A DNA stretch of 64,000 nt from Linepithema humile (lineage: Eukaryota; Arthropoda; Insecta; Hymenoptera; Formicidae): the NCBI RefSeq assembly GCF_040581485.1, contig NC_090131.1:22952532-23016531 (forward strand), given 5' to 3'. The notes below the pieces were generated by a model, which was given only the letters and a program-made list of their open reading frames with translations, was not told the DNA's origin and did not search any database. This document shows, piece by piece, positions 12,489 to 27,700 of the stretch (position 1 is the first letter of the stretch; the number at the start of each line of letters is the position of its first letter). The translations under genes were made by a program, and so were the position numbers.

Positions 12489-15400
12489 TAAAAGATCAAA
12501 ATTCTGGTAATAACAACTTCTGTAATAAAGCATGAATATACATTTATCTTGCTGCGCTCACTAAAAAATACATGTTGTAAAAATTTCAATTTAAACACAG
12601 ATGCAATTAAAGCGCGCTTGTAATATGTTATGTAAACATTCGATGGTACCGGGATTGAATGCATAAAACATTATAAATGTCTTGTTCAATAACGTGCGTG
12701 TTTAATGGGAAAAATTCGCGAAACGTTGAAACGTAAGCTGAAACTAAGTTAATATTACCGTACATATGAGCGGATATGAGGAGCTAAAGAGGATGACACT
12801 CGTCCGGCTGCGGCGCTCCGAAATAATTTCGGAGATATGAAAAAAGTTTGTGCCAGGAGTGGCCTACAAGTGTGAGCAGCATCTCTCTCCGGCGCTCTCG
12901 TAAAGGATTGTACAGAAATTAATTTTACTGCATAATTCTGTCCGTATCTCGTTCCATCACGTCGTTAAAGCCTCGTCGCAAAAGGAAGGCAAAAGAAAGA
13001 AAAAAAAAAAAAACAGGAAACAGAATGAAAAATTTTCAAACGCAATTGCACTAACGGCATGATGAATTAAAGGAAGAGACATAACGGCGAAGAATGATGC
13101 AATGATATCGCTAATCATAATGATTGCAGCATCGCATCGCGCGGATAATTAATTACCGAGATGAGCAAATTGCGAAATAACAAGCTCGCATCGTAATATA
13201 TTCGATAATCGATTCGGATATACTCTCTAGGTGTGTATAGAGTTTGTGCAGCGTGCTGCATAATTTTCAGACTTTCCCGACAACAACAAACGTCGGGTTT
13301 CAGTCGGACGATAATACGCAAAATAATTGCGCTGCGTTCACTTTTTCGACATGTCCCGCAAGGACTAATCCCTTTCAACATAATTTCCACGCGGGGTCGC
13401 TGAAAATATCTGACGGCTCGCTGGATCACGAACCTGCAAGCGGATCAAATCGTGCGCGCGTGCACGCGCGCGTACATATCCCGTGATAATGTAACCGAGG
13501 TATAGCTTATCAAGTATTCACGTGACGATTTTCCAAAATCGCACGGACGACCGAGCAAATTTGCGCCGAATCCCAGAAACGCCATTACCGACGCAATTAG
13601 CAGATGTAGCGTTTAAGTGCCGCGATATACGAGAGGCCGATTAAAAGCGATATTTCGAGGGCCAAAACGTGAACGGAAGGGGGAGGGACGGGAGACCGCG
13701 CTCGGCCATTGATTACAGAGAAAAGGCCGTGCGATCGGATACAACGAAAAAATATCCCGGTCTCGCGGCACATGCGGCTAATTGCCGAATATTTAATCAT
13801 TTAATCGGCGAAACTACCAGCACTGGAAAAGTCAGAGGGAATCGCCTACTAAATTCAGTAATAACCAACATTTTTCCTCGAGATTCAAACTGACGTGAGA
13901 ATGTATATTGCACACAGATGCAGTGAGATATTTATCAAGTCTTCTTTACATCGCGGCATTTGTTAAAACTGATGTACACGCAAGAGTAGCGCATTCAATA
14001 AATCGTGCTGAAACAGAATAGAATTTTCATAAAAAATTATTTTGAATTTGTCAAATATCAAGTTGCAGTACAAATCATATAAACATATAATTGACTTTAA
14101 TTGACTTAAATGACAGTCAAACGTGGCTTACTTCAAAATAAATCAAAATTTCCCTCCGAGCAAATTTACACGAGAGATATAAATATACCATCATCAATTT
14201 GCGTTAATTTACGATTATCAAAAGAATCCACTGAACTCTGTTAAGTTTAAGCTTGCAATTAGTAAAATTTTTATAAAACGTACTTCTGTTTTTCGTCAAT
14301 TCAAAATTTTCGAGTCGTAATTATCTATATTTTACTCCATAAACAGCATGTTATTTTATCATATTTGCCAATTCAATTACTTTACACTTTTGCCGTAACA
14401 TAATTTAAAGTTTGCACCCTTCTTAGTCTCGCCGAGCGTAATGCTGAACAAACAAATCCTTGCCGTTTGACGTTTGCTCCACTCTTTGGCGATGAAATTC
14501 AGATTTCGATGGCCGCGGCGACGCGAAACGGTTCCCAACTCTCTCAGAGGAAGGTTTTCGTGTACTTCGCCCTCGCGTCACGTACATCGCAATGAAATGA
14601 TGAACAAATATTATTTCTTATGCCAACGAGAACACTTCCATTCGAGCATCACGTTATCGGCTGGCAGGCTGCACGGTCTCGCTCCGCGTTCTCTTTCGAC
14701 CGATCGTTCGCGCATGACCTGCGATGTTCGTATGTGCTCCCAACTTATCGAGATTTATTTCTCGCTGCTGCACCTCTTTCAAGAGAAGCTCGAAGATCCG
14801 GATGGTCGTATATTTTAATGCGACATCGTATGATTACGCTGCAAACTTTACAATCTGTAAAACTGCGAGGCAGCTAGTGTATTAAAAGACGACTTCTCGC
14901 TGCTCCTTAAAACGCGAAAGTTTACAGCAACGTTAATCTGCAATACGAATCTTGCAGAAGAGAAGTTGATTATTACCTTCACTATTATCAGTAATTAATA
15001 TTGCAGTGCATTCCGTATTACATATGCATACCGTTTACAGTGATATTTGTTTTACAATGAATATGCAATGCAGTCGCAGCTGTTTAATATCGCTATCAGG
15101 CTCGTATCTCATAATCATAACCGTAATATGTTGTCGTGACACGTTGTCGCAAGCGTCGATATTGATATTATATTCGCAATGCGCGGTTACATTGTAATAT
15201 CCGTTTTATTAACATAACTAAATCGCGAATGTGCGTGCAGCGAACATTCTAAATTTTCTTTTGGTCTTGTCTAAAGCTGTACAATCAAAATACATACGAT
15301 ATAGAAGAAAAAAGACAAATGCATTGCAACATACATTAATTAAAAATTGTAAAAGAGGAAAAAATTGTATACAGAATTTTCTTTGTGCAAAAAATAGATT

Positions 15401-18400
15401 AATTTAAAAGTAGCTTTCTTAACAAATCTGCAGTTAATCTTTTTTTTAACAAAAAAAAATTTGTCATAGATATTTTATACGCTTTTAAACCTTTATACCT
15501 TTTTATATTTTTTATAAAAAGGGTTTTTACAAATTAAACTTCAACGACATAAACGTACAACTTTTTAATGAAATTTACAAATTCGTAAAAAAGAAATAAG
15601 TTAACATTGATGCTTTGTATAATTAATACGCGCAAATATGTGCGTATATGGGTATGTCTCGCAAAGTGTAAGAAGTGTATTTCCGATTTACAGACACATC
15701 GAAAACAGGTCACGAGCGACGAAGTTGCGAAATAAATTATCGACTTTGACAGAGTTTGCGAGCGGGGCGAAGCGACGTCGAAAGACTTCGACAAGAAAAT
15801 GGATAGCTACATACGAGAATCGATTTAATTCAGGATGCACACATATAGAATAACTCAGGAATACGTTATCAGCGCAGTTAATTACGCGCCATACTTCATT
15901 CTTGCATCTTACTCAGTTTATCATGATGTTACTATACGGTAACTGTCTGTCGCATATTACCCGTTATGACTTTCCGTTATGACCGTTCTTAATATTACTC
16001 ATTATATTACATAATGTACCGTGTGGAGGGAAGTTTGTCCCAACGTAATAGAGATCCAAGTAATAGATCCACTCGGCGTCTCTGCTGTGACATAATAGAA
16101 ATGTATCACCCTATGGCGAATTTCCGCCGCGAGTTATATTGGACATGTGTACTGAGAGATCCCTTAGGAAAATTAGACAGAGAAATCCTAACTCGCGAGT
16201 GTTAAGACTATAAGAGAACTTTTAAATAGGTAAAGCCGCCGTCGAAATCAATACCAAACTAAAAATATGGAATTAATATCTGAGAACTTTCGTCTATTTT
16301 TAACACATGAATTAATAATTTACAAATGATATTGACATAACAATAATATTTGTTAAACAAATTATTTTTTTTCGTATACATGTAATTATTAAATCAAAGA
16401 AAGAGCCATTATATCACGTTAAATTCTATAGTTCGTACTTAACGATATCTTTACTACTAGGCGCAGTAGTAAAGGTGTAGTATTGACCCGCCGACTCTCT
16501 AAAACGCTTGCAATCGCAAAATTGTTATATATCATATAATAACATCAAGGTTTCTATATTAAATTTCTCATTAATTTTCCTGAGAAATATGTCACAAACG
16601 GGACATATTGCCTGTCACATTTAGTTGAAATATTCGTCCACATAGCACAATATATGTATAATATATATTTACACACGATGGAAAATGCGCTTAATGGAAA
16701 TTCACACTGGACGAAAACTCGTTGAACTCGACGAGATAAGCCACCGCAGCATCCTAGTTTGTTCCATTGAATAAAATCTGATGCTCCGCGCGATATGTGT
16801 GCGCGATTCATGTTACGGTCTGCGCTGTTAAAACTATCTTGCAAGCGGAAACAGCGCCTGTGCAGCTGTTGAGGACCACTTTATCCAGTAAAGTCAGTAT
16901 AGCAGCTTTTATAGGAATTACTCGCTGAATCGCAGCGTGAAGTGGGGGTCGCTTCAACATAAGTAAAGTGTACACAATGGATTCATCGCGGTATAGCTGA
17001 AATCCTAACACTGCTCGCGCCGCTTCATCGAATTAATCTTAGTCTACGGGCTTTTATCGTGATCGTGGGAATCGTGAAAAATGATCCTATTTATTTCGTT
17101 TAAGACGAGATCTATCAGACGATGCGCTTCAGATTTAACTCGAGCCGTGATATGCAAGAAAGATTTTCATTTATTACGCTGTGTCGTTGAATATAATTAA
17201 CGGAGTGCATTAGAATAATTAAAAGTGCTAAACCGTGCACGATAAAGACTTTTATAAGCAAGTTTGGATTATTCATTACTTTTATAATGACGCGATTCTT
17301 AGATGCAAAATGTGAGGTAATTTTTTAAGCCGCCCGTAAGAGTCGGGCTTGCGGAAATAACTGACAGGAGAAATTAGCATGTAAAAGAGTAGCATATGTG
17401 TGTGGATTATAGAAAGGCGCAATGGGGGAGGGAGGGGGGAGGAGGAGAGGCAACTCCAGCTCACATTCCGCACGTTTGTCGAATAAATTATATGATTTCT
17501 AATTAAGTACGGTTAAAGTGCCTATTAGAGTTAGCTCATTAATCACTTCCCCAACGTAAGTGACATTTTTCCCATGAACCTACGTTCATACGATTTCTCG
17601 CTTTGCGTTCTGCGCGTGCAAATCTCATCTATATAAAATACAGTTTTTTAATGAAATAAAAATTTTCGTTATTTCTCATCGCTTTTTCGCGCAATTAAGT
17701 ACACGTGAGTCGTTAATTTTGTCCGCAACTAATTTGTAAAAATAATAGACGAGCGTATTAATGATCGCGCGTATTCCAAATGTTATATCTCGAGCTTAAA
17801 TATCAGTTAAGAAGAATCAGTTTCCTAAAATATCATTCACCAAATTTCATTTTTGGACAATAAGTAATTTTTAATATTAAATGCATATTGCGCGAACTTT
17901 GCAATTTCGCGGAAGCAGAGTCCAATGCACTCTAATCGCAATAAATATTTTATGATTATTATCCCATCGATAGCAATCTACTATCGCAATAATTATCATA
18001 TTGTAGCAATTGTACGACCGATTGCACAATTACAATCTGTGTTGCTGTGAATAGCAAATGCGAGCTCGACACATTACTATGAGTTTCATTATTGCTTTTC
18101 AGATTCTAATTTCATTTCTAGGGCATTTTCCACGCGGCAAGAAATATCCCCGTTCCATTTATCGGCGAACGTTACGTGAAGAATACATTTGCTAAACATA
18201 CAACATACTTTTAAATTATTGCAGTTCGGACTATTTGTCATTTGTCATTTTGGTATTTCCGGTGGGAAGGGCGCCTTTAACCGGAAACTTTCTCCGGCAC
18301 CCGGTGCTGCGGGATTACCAGTCTCGCTATTTCCTCGTAACTCGTCCGAGCTTCTTTCATACGACGGGAAAGGGGCGAGGAGACGAGTTGGCTGCGCGAC

Positions 18401-20990
18401 CAATTTTCACGGCGCGCGACACCGGGACGAGCTCGCGTATCTCATTGCAGTAAGCGGATGACCCAATTTCGTAACAATGCACCCCGCCGGCGTGCGCGCG
18501 AATGAGACGCAAACAAACACGAAGCGGGGCAGAGAAAATGGAGATGGAGAAGGCGGGTCGTTTTATCGTCGAGCTGCAGTAAGCGAATACTGCGGGTGTT
18601 CCGCAATTTAGACGGGCACATTTATGAGCGCCACCGGTTATTTATATTTGCACGTTTAATGTGAAGGAAAATTCGTCGGCGACTCGCGTTTCGCACGTCG
18701 AACGCGGGACTCATTTCGCTACTCATTTGCTATTCACTCATCACGTAAACGCGCAGTCGTGATTCCCGCAGCTGTCATCGGAACGAAAGACAGCGGATAA
18801 CTTCCGCAGAAGTCTGAAAAGTTACGGGCTCGCGCGCAGACGATAACGGAGAGTACCGACGGCGCAATTTTAATTTGCAAAACTACTCCCGCCGGGAATA
18901 TGCTCGCCGGAATAAAGCACTGCTCCCAAGTGAAATAGCGTCTCCGAGAGGTGAATATGCATTTATGTTTGCGTAGGAAAGTCCACGGAAGGCTTAATTC
19001 GCGTCCGAGGACGGAACGGAGCGGCGAGAGTACAAAGGGGGGGAGAGAGAAGGGTGAAAAGGGGGTGGGCTCGCACACACAACCCGCGGTTTTACGTGCT
19101 CGCGTGAGTCGAAATTCATGCGGCGCAGGAACTGATATTTCCCAGAAAATGAATCACCCTTATACAAACGGACCGACACACTGCGGTAACAGCGGCACAA
19201 TAGTCAGACAATAGCAAAAGCGCGGGGCGGTTGCTGCGAGCTCGTAGCTAGCGAAAAGGGGGATGGATACAGGGCAGCGGTAGGATGGTGGCGGAGAGTT
19301 CAGCGGAGGGACGGAGGGAGTTACGAACGCTCGGGAGATGCGCGCGACGAAGGCGGGAGATCTCTCTCGAACCGTCTCTCTCGCCGTGTGTGGGTGAATA
19401 GATGGACGAAGGGTTAACGGGAGGGAAGGGCGAGCGAGGAAGGACGGAGGGTCGAAACTGCGTTCTCCAGACGGAAACAGGATGAAGGTGCGCCTTTCCG
19501 CGTACAAACCGCGGCGCCGAGCCACATCGCCAAACAACCGCGCAAATTAAATAACCCACATCCATTAAAGGCGTTGCCGTTACTCTTCTGGGCTCATACC
19601 TGGTTACCGTACACTTAATGTCTAATTAACGTATTACGCAAATCGGCTGATAACCGAGCGAGCGAGCGCACGTGCGAACGCGGGTCGATGATTTATGATA
19701 CACCTGCGCTCGAAAACGTCGTTCACGGCCCTATTCGCGTTCAAGTTGGAAAGCATAAATTTTATTCAACGGAAAAGAGGATTAATCGCTTTTGCCCGTA
19801 GTGAATTAAATTTAACCATCGCTTTCGCCCACAGAGAATTAAATTCCAGATAATTCTTACATATGGCGGAAAATATCCCTGTTGTCGGTTTTCGTCAAAT
19901 TGATACCTAAAATTATTCTATATGTATATAGTGGAGATTTTATATTTTTCCATTTTTAAAAATATAGATGACATATTTACCATAAAAATAGTAACAACGT
20001 GCTTATAACCGAAATAAAAAAATATGCACATAGAGCAATAACAAAAATAACTACAGAAATATTATGGGTCATATTTTTACAAGAAAATGTGCCCAAAAAA
20101 AAGCTCACTGTGATTGCAAGACTAATATTCTGTACGGTATGTTAGCTAATAGTAGCTGTTTCATTTTCTTACGCTACCGTGCCAAACAAATTACGCGTAA
20201 TGATTTAACTAAGACCTATATCTTCAAATATATTTGACACAAACATCTGATAAAAATGCTTTGTATGCGAGAAGCGTAATCAAACTGTGTAATCAAAAAT
20301 ATATTCCTCCGCAAATATAACACAATTATTTGTAATTAAACCAGGTAATAAATATAATAAATATACGAGTTGCTAAATCTCTGCTGATGATGAATATGTA
20401 TTAAAGTACAATTATATCAAGCTACTTATATAGAGCTACTTGTAACATTTTGCTCATTTAAAATCGAAACAGTCGATCCTTTCATGTGTTTCTTCGTTAC
20501 TTATCTAATGGAAAACTTTTTTCCTAAATATATTTTTACTAGTTTTGTATTAATATAATTTTTATATCTAACGTAGTGCATAAATTATAAATTGCAGCTT
20601 AAATTATATAACAATAGCAAAAATAAAAACCTTTTTTTTATATATTGCATCTACAATTATAATAATTATCAATGAATAACTAGTATACATAGAAATATTT
20701 CACTATTCTTCACTTATCTCTAAAATCTCGAAATTTTAAATTATTTCTCGTGTTTTAGAGATACTTTTTTCCATAAATATAAGAATGAAGCAACGTATCT
20801 AAATTTCAGTAATGCAATGATTCATCAGAAACGTTTCTTTTCACGGCGCCGTACGTTACATGCACTTACACATACATATACTCAAATGATAGTTCCTTGA
20901 TGTTCATGAAATTTAAAATCTATCGACCCGTTATGGCAACTAGATTCTCACGAGATTGCTCCTTTGAGGTCTGGTCAATCGCGGCGTCAC
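11258..20990. other. intergenic, no gene seen
   Basis: CpG-rich blocks (11.2-13.9 kb and 18.1-19.7 kb) alternate with AT-rich DNA. Overlapping short open frames on both strands come from low stop density in the GC-rich blocks and from purine-rich runs (for example 19.0-19.5 kb). None has a domain, a paired splice pattern or a credible start. It also contains a C13 run at 11967-11979 and a perfect 10-bp inverted repeat at 16449-16474 (CTTTACTACT, 6-nt gap, AGTAGTAAAG). Confidence 0.5.
12438..12484. repeat. (GA)n microsatellite
   Basis: About 23 uninterrupted GA units. Confidence 0.97.
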
Positions 20991-21285
20991 TCATGGTCCT
21001 GGTTTATCAAGCTGCCCTTCACTCTCTTGCAAGGCTTTCATGAAATTTAATAGGTTATCCGATATACTCTTCGCTTTTTCATGTCAAGTGGGTTCATAAG
21101 AAACAAAGGACGCCGACGCTAACACATTTTTGTTCCAATTCTCTACTGCCTCTTATACAATTTTTTGCTGCTTCCTTTTTGTTTTGCAAGATTTGATTTT
21201 AATCGCTTAGCATCGTCTGCTATTGAATATCAGTAACATTGAAAAACAATTTCAATTTCATAAATATCGTGAATTTTTAGGCGTC
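20991..21285 (-). pseudogene. decayed coding fragment, unrecognised
   Basis: Read on the minus strand, a protein-like frame runs from about 21285 to a TGA at 20991-20993. Pieces such as ADDAKRLKSNLAKQKGSSKK, AVENWNKNVLASASFVSYEP and KSISDNLLNFMKALQESEGQ look like a real helical protein C-terminus. The frame is broken by an in-frame stop before the first piece, a one-base shift near 21152 and a TGA near 21075. No intron pattern explains the breaks, so it is read as a pseudogene or transposon-derived remnant. There is no poly(A) tail. It lies about 490 bp beyond the stop of the CSPP1-like gene on the same strand. I do not recognise the parent gene, and chance open frame remains possible. Confidence 0.4.
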
Positions 21286-21773
21286 ATATTTTTCATTCGA
21301 CTTCAAAGCATATTTCTTATTTTATAATACATAATTTCCGCATACGAGCAGCTTGTTTTAGTGAGTGATAAAAAGAGTAGGACAAAAAGAGTGATACAAA
21401 TTACACTTATTCTTATTAAAAGCTTGTCAAAATAATTGGATCAAATTCTTTCATCTATGTTTGAATGGCATCGTTGCAGATCTTGATTAACATAATTCAA
21501 CTTCGAAAACAAGCGAAAACAAATAATAAGAGAAATGAGACATCATTATGTCACTCACAATTATCTCAAAGAGAAACGGAGAGTTATTTATATATCGTGC
21601 CTATATATTATTTCCTGCGGAAATGATACTACCAATCTCGTGTTGCATCACTGATATCTAATAGCCATCTCCTTATTCATCCCGTGTAGCGACATAAAAA
21701 AACACAGCATTACAGAGGCGAGGTCTCTTCCGCTTTTACGCTTGCTGGTAGGCGAAGCGCTTTACGGGAAAAT

Positions 21774-24700
21774 TCAATAGATAGCCGAGCGATGGAGGAT
21801 GTTGTAGAGATTGTTCCGTTGCGCGTGATCTATAGGAGCGCCGTGGCCCGGTCTACCCCACAGCCTTTTCCAAGTATCGAAGTGCTTGCGACAACTCTCC
21901 TGTTCGATCCGTCGTTCCTCCTAAAACAGGATCAAAATGCAGAATAATTCGCAACTTGCGCGAAGCTGAAAAAAAAAGGTAGCTGAATAAAACCGAATAA
22001 TCCACTTGTTGCGAAGTAGAATAAAAAGAAATGTGAAAATAATACATTTCTCAATCAGTTTAATTTTTACGCTAACTTTGCTTTTCTCTCAGAATTAATA
22101 AATCCCACCCTTGTGCGTGATTTCATTATCTCCGCAGCATCCGTATACGCACGCGTAGTCAATTCCATTCAACAACGCACGGTTCGACGGCAATGAGATT
22201 GGCGAGAGATCGATACAATTAATCCCGTTTCGAATTACCGTGCGGCACCGCGCGATCGTCATCGATCATAAAGCACTTACCAGCGCTCTGTCCCGTTTAC
22301 GTCGTATCTGCTCGGCGAGATCCGAGATGTATTCTCGATTGCCGACGTCGAGCGCGCGCAGCCTACAAAAGAAAAGGAGACTCTCATCACACTCAGCTTT
22401 CATATCCTTTCTTTGTTCGACACGGCGCCGCTGCCGCGGAAATGATAAAGGTACGTGCGTCAAGTAGGGATTATAGGAAATAAAGGTTCGAGAGAGTAGT
22501 AGCGCTATTTAAGATAACGTGAATGGTTGGCCACGGTTTTTTGTGCCAACTATTTAATACCATTGCAGACAGAAAGCAAAATTGGAATATGAGGAACTGA
22601 CAGAGGGATTCTTGCATATAAATAAATAAATTTGATTGAACATAAAATACTCTTTTCAGTTAAAAGCAAGAGATATCTTTCAAAGAGGTATTTCTTCATT
22701 CACGATTAAAAAGCGAAGACATAAAGTCCATTGAAATGATTTGAAAATAAGTATATAATTTATATATTAAACCGTGCAAAGTTTTTTTTTCACTCATCAG
22801 AATTCGCTTATGTAATTTTTATATTCTATTAAAAGGATTTCTCGATTTCTGTGTTCGATTATTGCATTCCTCAGTCATATTTCGGAAATAAGAGAAATAA
22901 CCAAAATTGTATTATCGTTGTGAACTAAAAATCTCACCGGTGATTAAATGCAGCGGGTAGACGATTTATCCCTGCGTTTCGGTGTTGAACGTTAAATTAA
23001 GCTAACTGCCAGATGCGGAAAAAAAGCTTTCCGTCCGAGCGGCTCCAGCGTCATCGATATGTTCGATACCGCTTTGAATAGTCTTTAACGACTCCGCGCT
23101 AATAACTGCAAATACCCCGCATAGCGCACTCAGAAACGCATTCAGATCAATCGAATCGCTATATCGATCTTCGCATGTCACTAAATAAATACATGCCCGC
23201 AGTACCGGGCGTTCTATGTTGTCATTGCGAAAAAAAAACATAAAACAAGATTGAAAAAGCCCTTTTTTAAATGAATAACGCTTTGAGCTCATTCTATCGT
23301 GTTTTTTTTTCACAGCGGATTATTGCCGCACACGATGACAGATAATCGAGGGTGATTAATTACTGCAGGCGCCGCAACGTTTGGATGTCGGCTGACTGTG
23401 TTATAAACAACGCGACGCCTCTGGTACGCAACTTTCGTACGCTATTCCATTAAACGTTATCAAAGTGTCTCGTTACATGTCAGGCCGATGCTGCTTGTGC
23501 CCGCGTCCGGCGTTACGACCGTTTACACGCACGGTTATCGAACGATAAATCGGCATTATCCTGTCGGACGCAACGCCAGGGAAGAGTTACATTATTTACT
23601 CTACCAGATTAATAGCGAATTTCATGCGTTATAAAAATATTTTTACAACGTTCGAAAGAAGAACGGGCGCTTAAAAACTACGCTAGTCCACGGTTCCAAT
23701 ATATCATAGATTCAATTTAAGATATTATAACTGCACAGTAATGTATGAGCAGAGCTTGTCATTTACAACTTTAAATTGGATTGCTTTAGAAGATCCATTT
23801 TTACTTGCATATTTATTCAGTCTCGTTTAAAATAAAAATGCTGATGATCATATAACGTATAACTAATATAAGTGCGCTTTCCGAAGAATTTTTATGCAAA
23901 AATAAAAGAAATGAGATTATCATACGAAAGCAAAATTTTATTATGGTTATCTCAGAATCAAGTTTCTCTCGGTAGAGGTATAACATAATTTCTCTAGAGA
24001 GATTCACATTTTGGTTCTTTCTCCGAGAAATTTTACAGAACAAGAATATTCGTGAAGAAACACCGGGATCTAATATATAATATTTATGCAGTGAGTTTAC
24101 GTAAAATCTCCCAATTGGGTATTTTTAAAGAAGATACTCGATGCTTCAAGAGGTGAATTCTTCGTAGAAAAATATTCTTCCGCGGTAATGACGGGAAATT
24201 ACGTTGATGAATATCTGGAGCGGCGCTAACACACAAGGGAGGAAAATGAGGGTGAGATTGAGCTGGAACGGACAGGTGAAATGGTCGGGGTCGAGTGCAT
24301 CCAGGTCAATTGGTTGATTACCTGTAATGTAGTTACATCCCCCGAGTGTCGTATCACTACTAACCAATTCTACAGATGCCGCCCTGTCGCGTCATGTTTA
24401 TCATACTTGCGCGATACAAGTGAAAAATCAATTGCACAGCATTCTAATCAAGGGCTGACATACTCCAAATGACAGAATACAACTATACAACTGTGTGAAT
24501 TGTTACGCATATGTCACCGTGCTCGCGTCCCGAATTTTTGCTTTTTTTTTCTTGCTTATGTTTTATATGAAACTGCCAGACCTTCATGTCAGATTGTTAA
24601 AAAAGAAAAAAAAAAAAAAGAAATACGTTGAGGAAAAAAAAAAGGAGGGAGAAAATAAAAAGTGAAGAAAATGCAGGAGAGGATGTTACGCAAGCATAAG

Positions 24701-27700
24701 TATACACTCTGAAATATAAAATAGAAAACCAGCGCTAGAGAGGCACAATATGCATATTTGAAATATATATAGTAATACAGAACGTGGTGTTCGATTTACA
24801 CGGTAGCGTCTAAAATTAGTTGCAGTTTTAATACTATGATGTGCACGTGTGTTTTTTATTGAAGCGATATATCAAACATTAAATTATCTCTCTGTTAAAT
24901 ATGTAATCAATAACACATTTTCACCAAGAAAATTATGGCAAAATAATAAGTGCTTTTAATATCCACTAAAATGAGTAACGAGTAAATGTACATAATTACA
25001 ATCGGTATTTATAATAATCGCCTCAATAGCTCTCTCTCTCTCTTTCTTTCTCTCTGCTATTTTTAACGTTTGCAGTTTATCACACAAGCGTGTATGATAT
25101 AATATGCATAACATCTCAAGTAAATTAATAATAAAGCACAAACAAAAAGCGCTCTTTCTGTATTAAAAATTAAATTGAGTTGTAATTAAATTAGGATAAA
25201 AAAGTATTAAAATACGGTGGGTTTTCAATTTTTACGAATTTAGAGACTCGATACACATATGAAAACAACGAAACGTTTCAATTATTTCCCAACGACTGTA
25301 CTATCGTTCGGATCGCTAACTTCATTCAGCAAACGATCAATCATTGGAAGCAAAGCAAGGTGATATTCACAGTCACCACTACATACATCCGTACTTACGA
25401 TTCTATCGTATATCCCGGACGAGTGGCATCCGTCGCAAGATAGCGCGTAGTCTGTGGATGCGACTGATAGCGTCTGCTAGTTAACAAAGGTACTAATTCG
25501 ACACCGCCTGTTAGCTCGTACACTTGAATCTCCTCGTTGTAGAGATTCCTCGAGTCCTGCAACGGTTGTGTTTCCGATGCGATACCTGTGAAGCGAAAGA
25601 TCGTCACAGAAACAAGACTCAAGCTCCGATATCGGTGAGAGAAGCAAGTGGCAACCTCTGCTATTTACCTGACGTTGCCCTGTCATCGTAGAATTTATTC
25701 ATGTCCGCAACAGCTAGCGGGTCTATGTTCCTCTTGTATAGTCTGTCGATCATCGAGTTACTCGTCCAACCCTGGGGCAAATCAAAGCTTTTAATTAAAC
25801 GTTTCTCGTTTAAGCGTTTAAAGAAGAGAGTTTCATTATCGTTTGTTATATTTAACGCTGTTTCCGTTCTATGCACTTTAAACAAATACACTTGTTTTGT
25901 TGTTAATCATTTACATAAATTTTTATTAGATAATTTTAAAATATATATTGAATTGTTATATACACGCGAATCTCGTGATTTATATATATATATATATTTC
26001 AAATAAAAATCTAGAAGAAAAAAATACACACAGCGGCGATTCCAAATGTTATTCTATTTTTACTCAAAATGCTGTTCTTTCGACTTGTGTGATTTTTATT
26101 TTTAGAAAATTTCTTGTACAACAATCTGTACTATAAAAAATTTCACAACGCCATTATTTTAATGCACAACGCAGAATATATCAGTATACACATTGTAAGA
26201 AATTTATAAAATCAGGAGAAAATACAAAAGGATCAATGCTTCGTTCGCGAGCAGATCGGCCGCTTTGTAATTAGTAGTACAGTCGCAGTTTGGATCCGAC
26301 CGAAGCCGAGTCGCGCGTTCATTCATCAATGTCGGTCTCGTTAGTAAGCGACTAGTTACAACGAACCCCCTCGGCTTATTATAAGGGAAAAAACACGCTA
26401 TGAACCCGTCCATCATAAATCCACACCCGCGGACAGATACACAGCGACGAGACAGGAGAAGAGAAATACGCGCGCGCATTGGAAAGAAGTTGCAGATGTA
26501 TACTTGACCGATAAACACGATAAGTGAAGGAGCTTGCGCGTAATAAAAAGGCGGTCGAAGTCAGAATGCGCTAATAAATTTCAGTTTAAACTTTCCGGTC
26601 GCGCTTAGAAAGGCGTCCGGGGAATCGTTCAATTAGCCGGTAACACGCGCTTCGGTTACGTGTGTGTTGCCGCATTCGAGGGACGGATAGAGTAGTTAAT
26701 TAAAAATTAAGGGCCGCGTGCTCCTCCAAACGACATTCGAGAATGCGCTTTAGAAACCGAAGCCTAGAGAAGTGTTCAATTACGATAGAATTATCACCGA
26801 CTAATTTTTAATTGACTCTTTTGGTATCATCATGCATTTTCGAAAAGGTCAGATTTATATTCGCGAAACGAACGAATTACCGTACAGGCGATTGCGTTTA
26901 ATTGATAACGCCACGCTTTCGCGTCAAGTGGAGCACGATCGTTCCGCTTCGCGAAATAAATCCACCGTTGCAAAAGTCATTGCAGCTATCGATCGCACCT
27001 CGTCGCGACACCGCGCAATTTGCACGGATTACACTATTTCGGCTGCGCGACGTCATTATCGCAAAAACTTATAACGATTTCAACAAATCATCCCGCGCGA
27101 TCCTGTTAGACGAAGAAACTTTAGATTTATGTGTGCGTTATATGCGACCGAGAATTAGCCCTCGCAGCATGCAGTCCGTGCGAAGCCGCGAAATTGTGTA
27201 TCAATTTCGGGCGAATGTCATCGCGCGCAGTTTACCCCGGCGATTAACTTACTCGATCTTGTGTTCGGGTAATGCGCGATCGTAATTTCCGTTTTGCGCG
27301 CGTCACCGCGCGCTAAGATAGTTAATTGGGTTTGCACGAGTATACATGTGACTTGTAAATTTACCCCGCGAACACCATTGCGAATAACGATTGATAATGT
27401 CATGCGGACGAATGCGGGATTTACGGGAATTATGTGCGCGGAATCGAATGCCAATCTTCGCGATGAATTTATATTTAATCGGCAGCGTCAGCGCCCAAAA
27501 CTGACGCACGTAATTTCAGAAGCATCCACCTGAAACGCTGTTTATATTAATTGCATAGGAAAACGATCAGCATCGGCGATTAGAATCGCTTTTGATATTC
27601 CGTTTCTATCGAGCGCGGGCTATCGAATAACTAGAAAATAGGGCATGACGTTTTACCGGTGTTGCTCCACCGAAGAATAAAGCGGTACAGAATAATTCTA

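Noticed and set aside
19160..19565. Pro/Ser/Arg-rich minus-strand open frames
   Set aside because: Result of a purine-rich plus-strand stretch with few stops; no conserved motif.
24100..24220. Possible additional CSPP1-like exon with acceptor-like tract
   Set aside because: Exons 5 and 6 already join in phase with matching protein context; this segment has no convincing donor.
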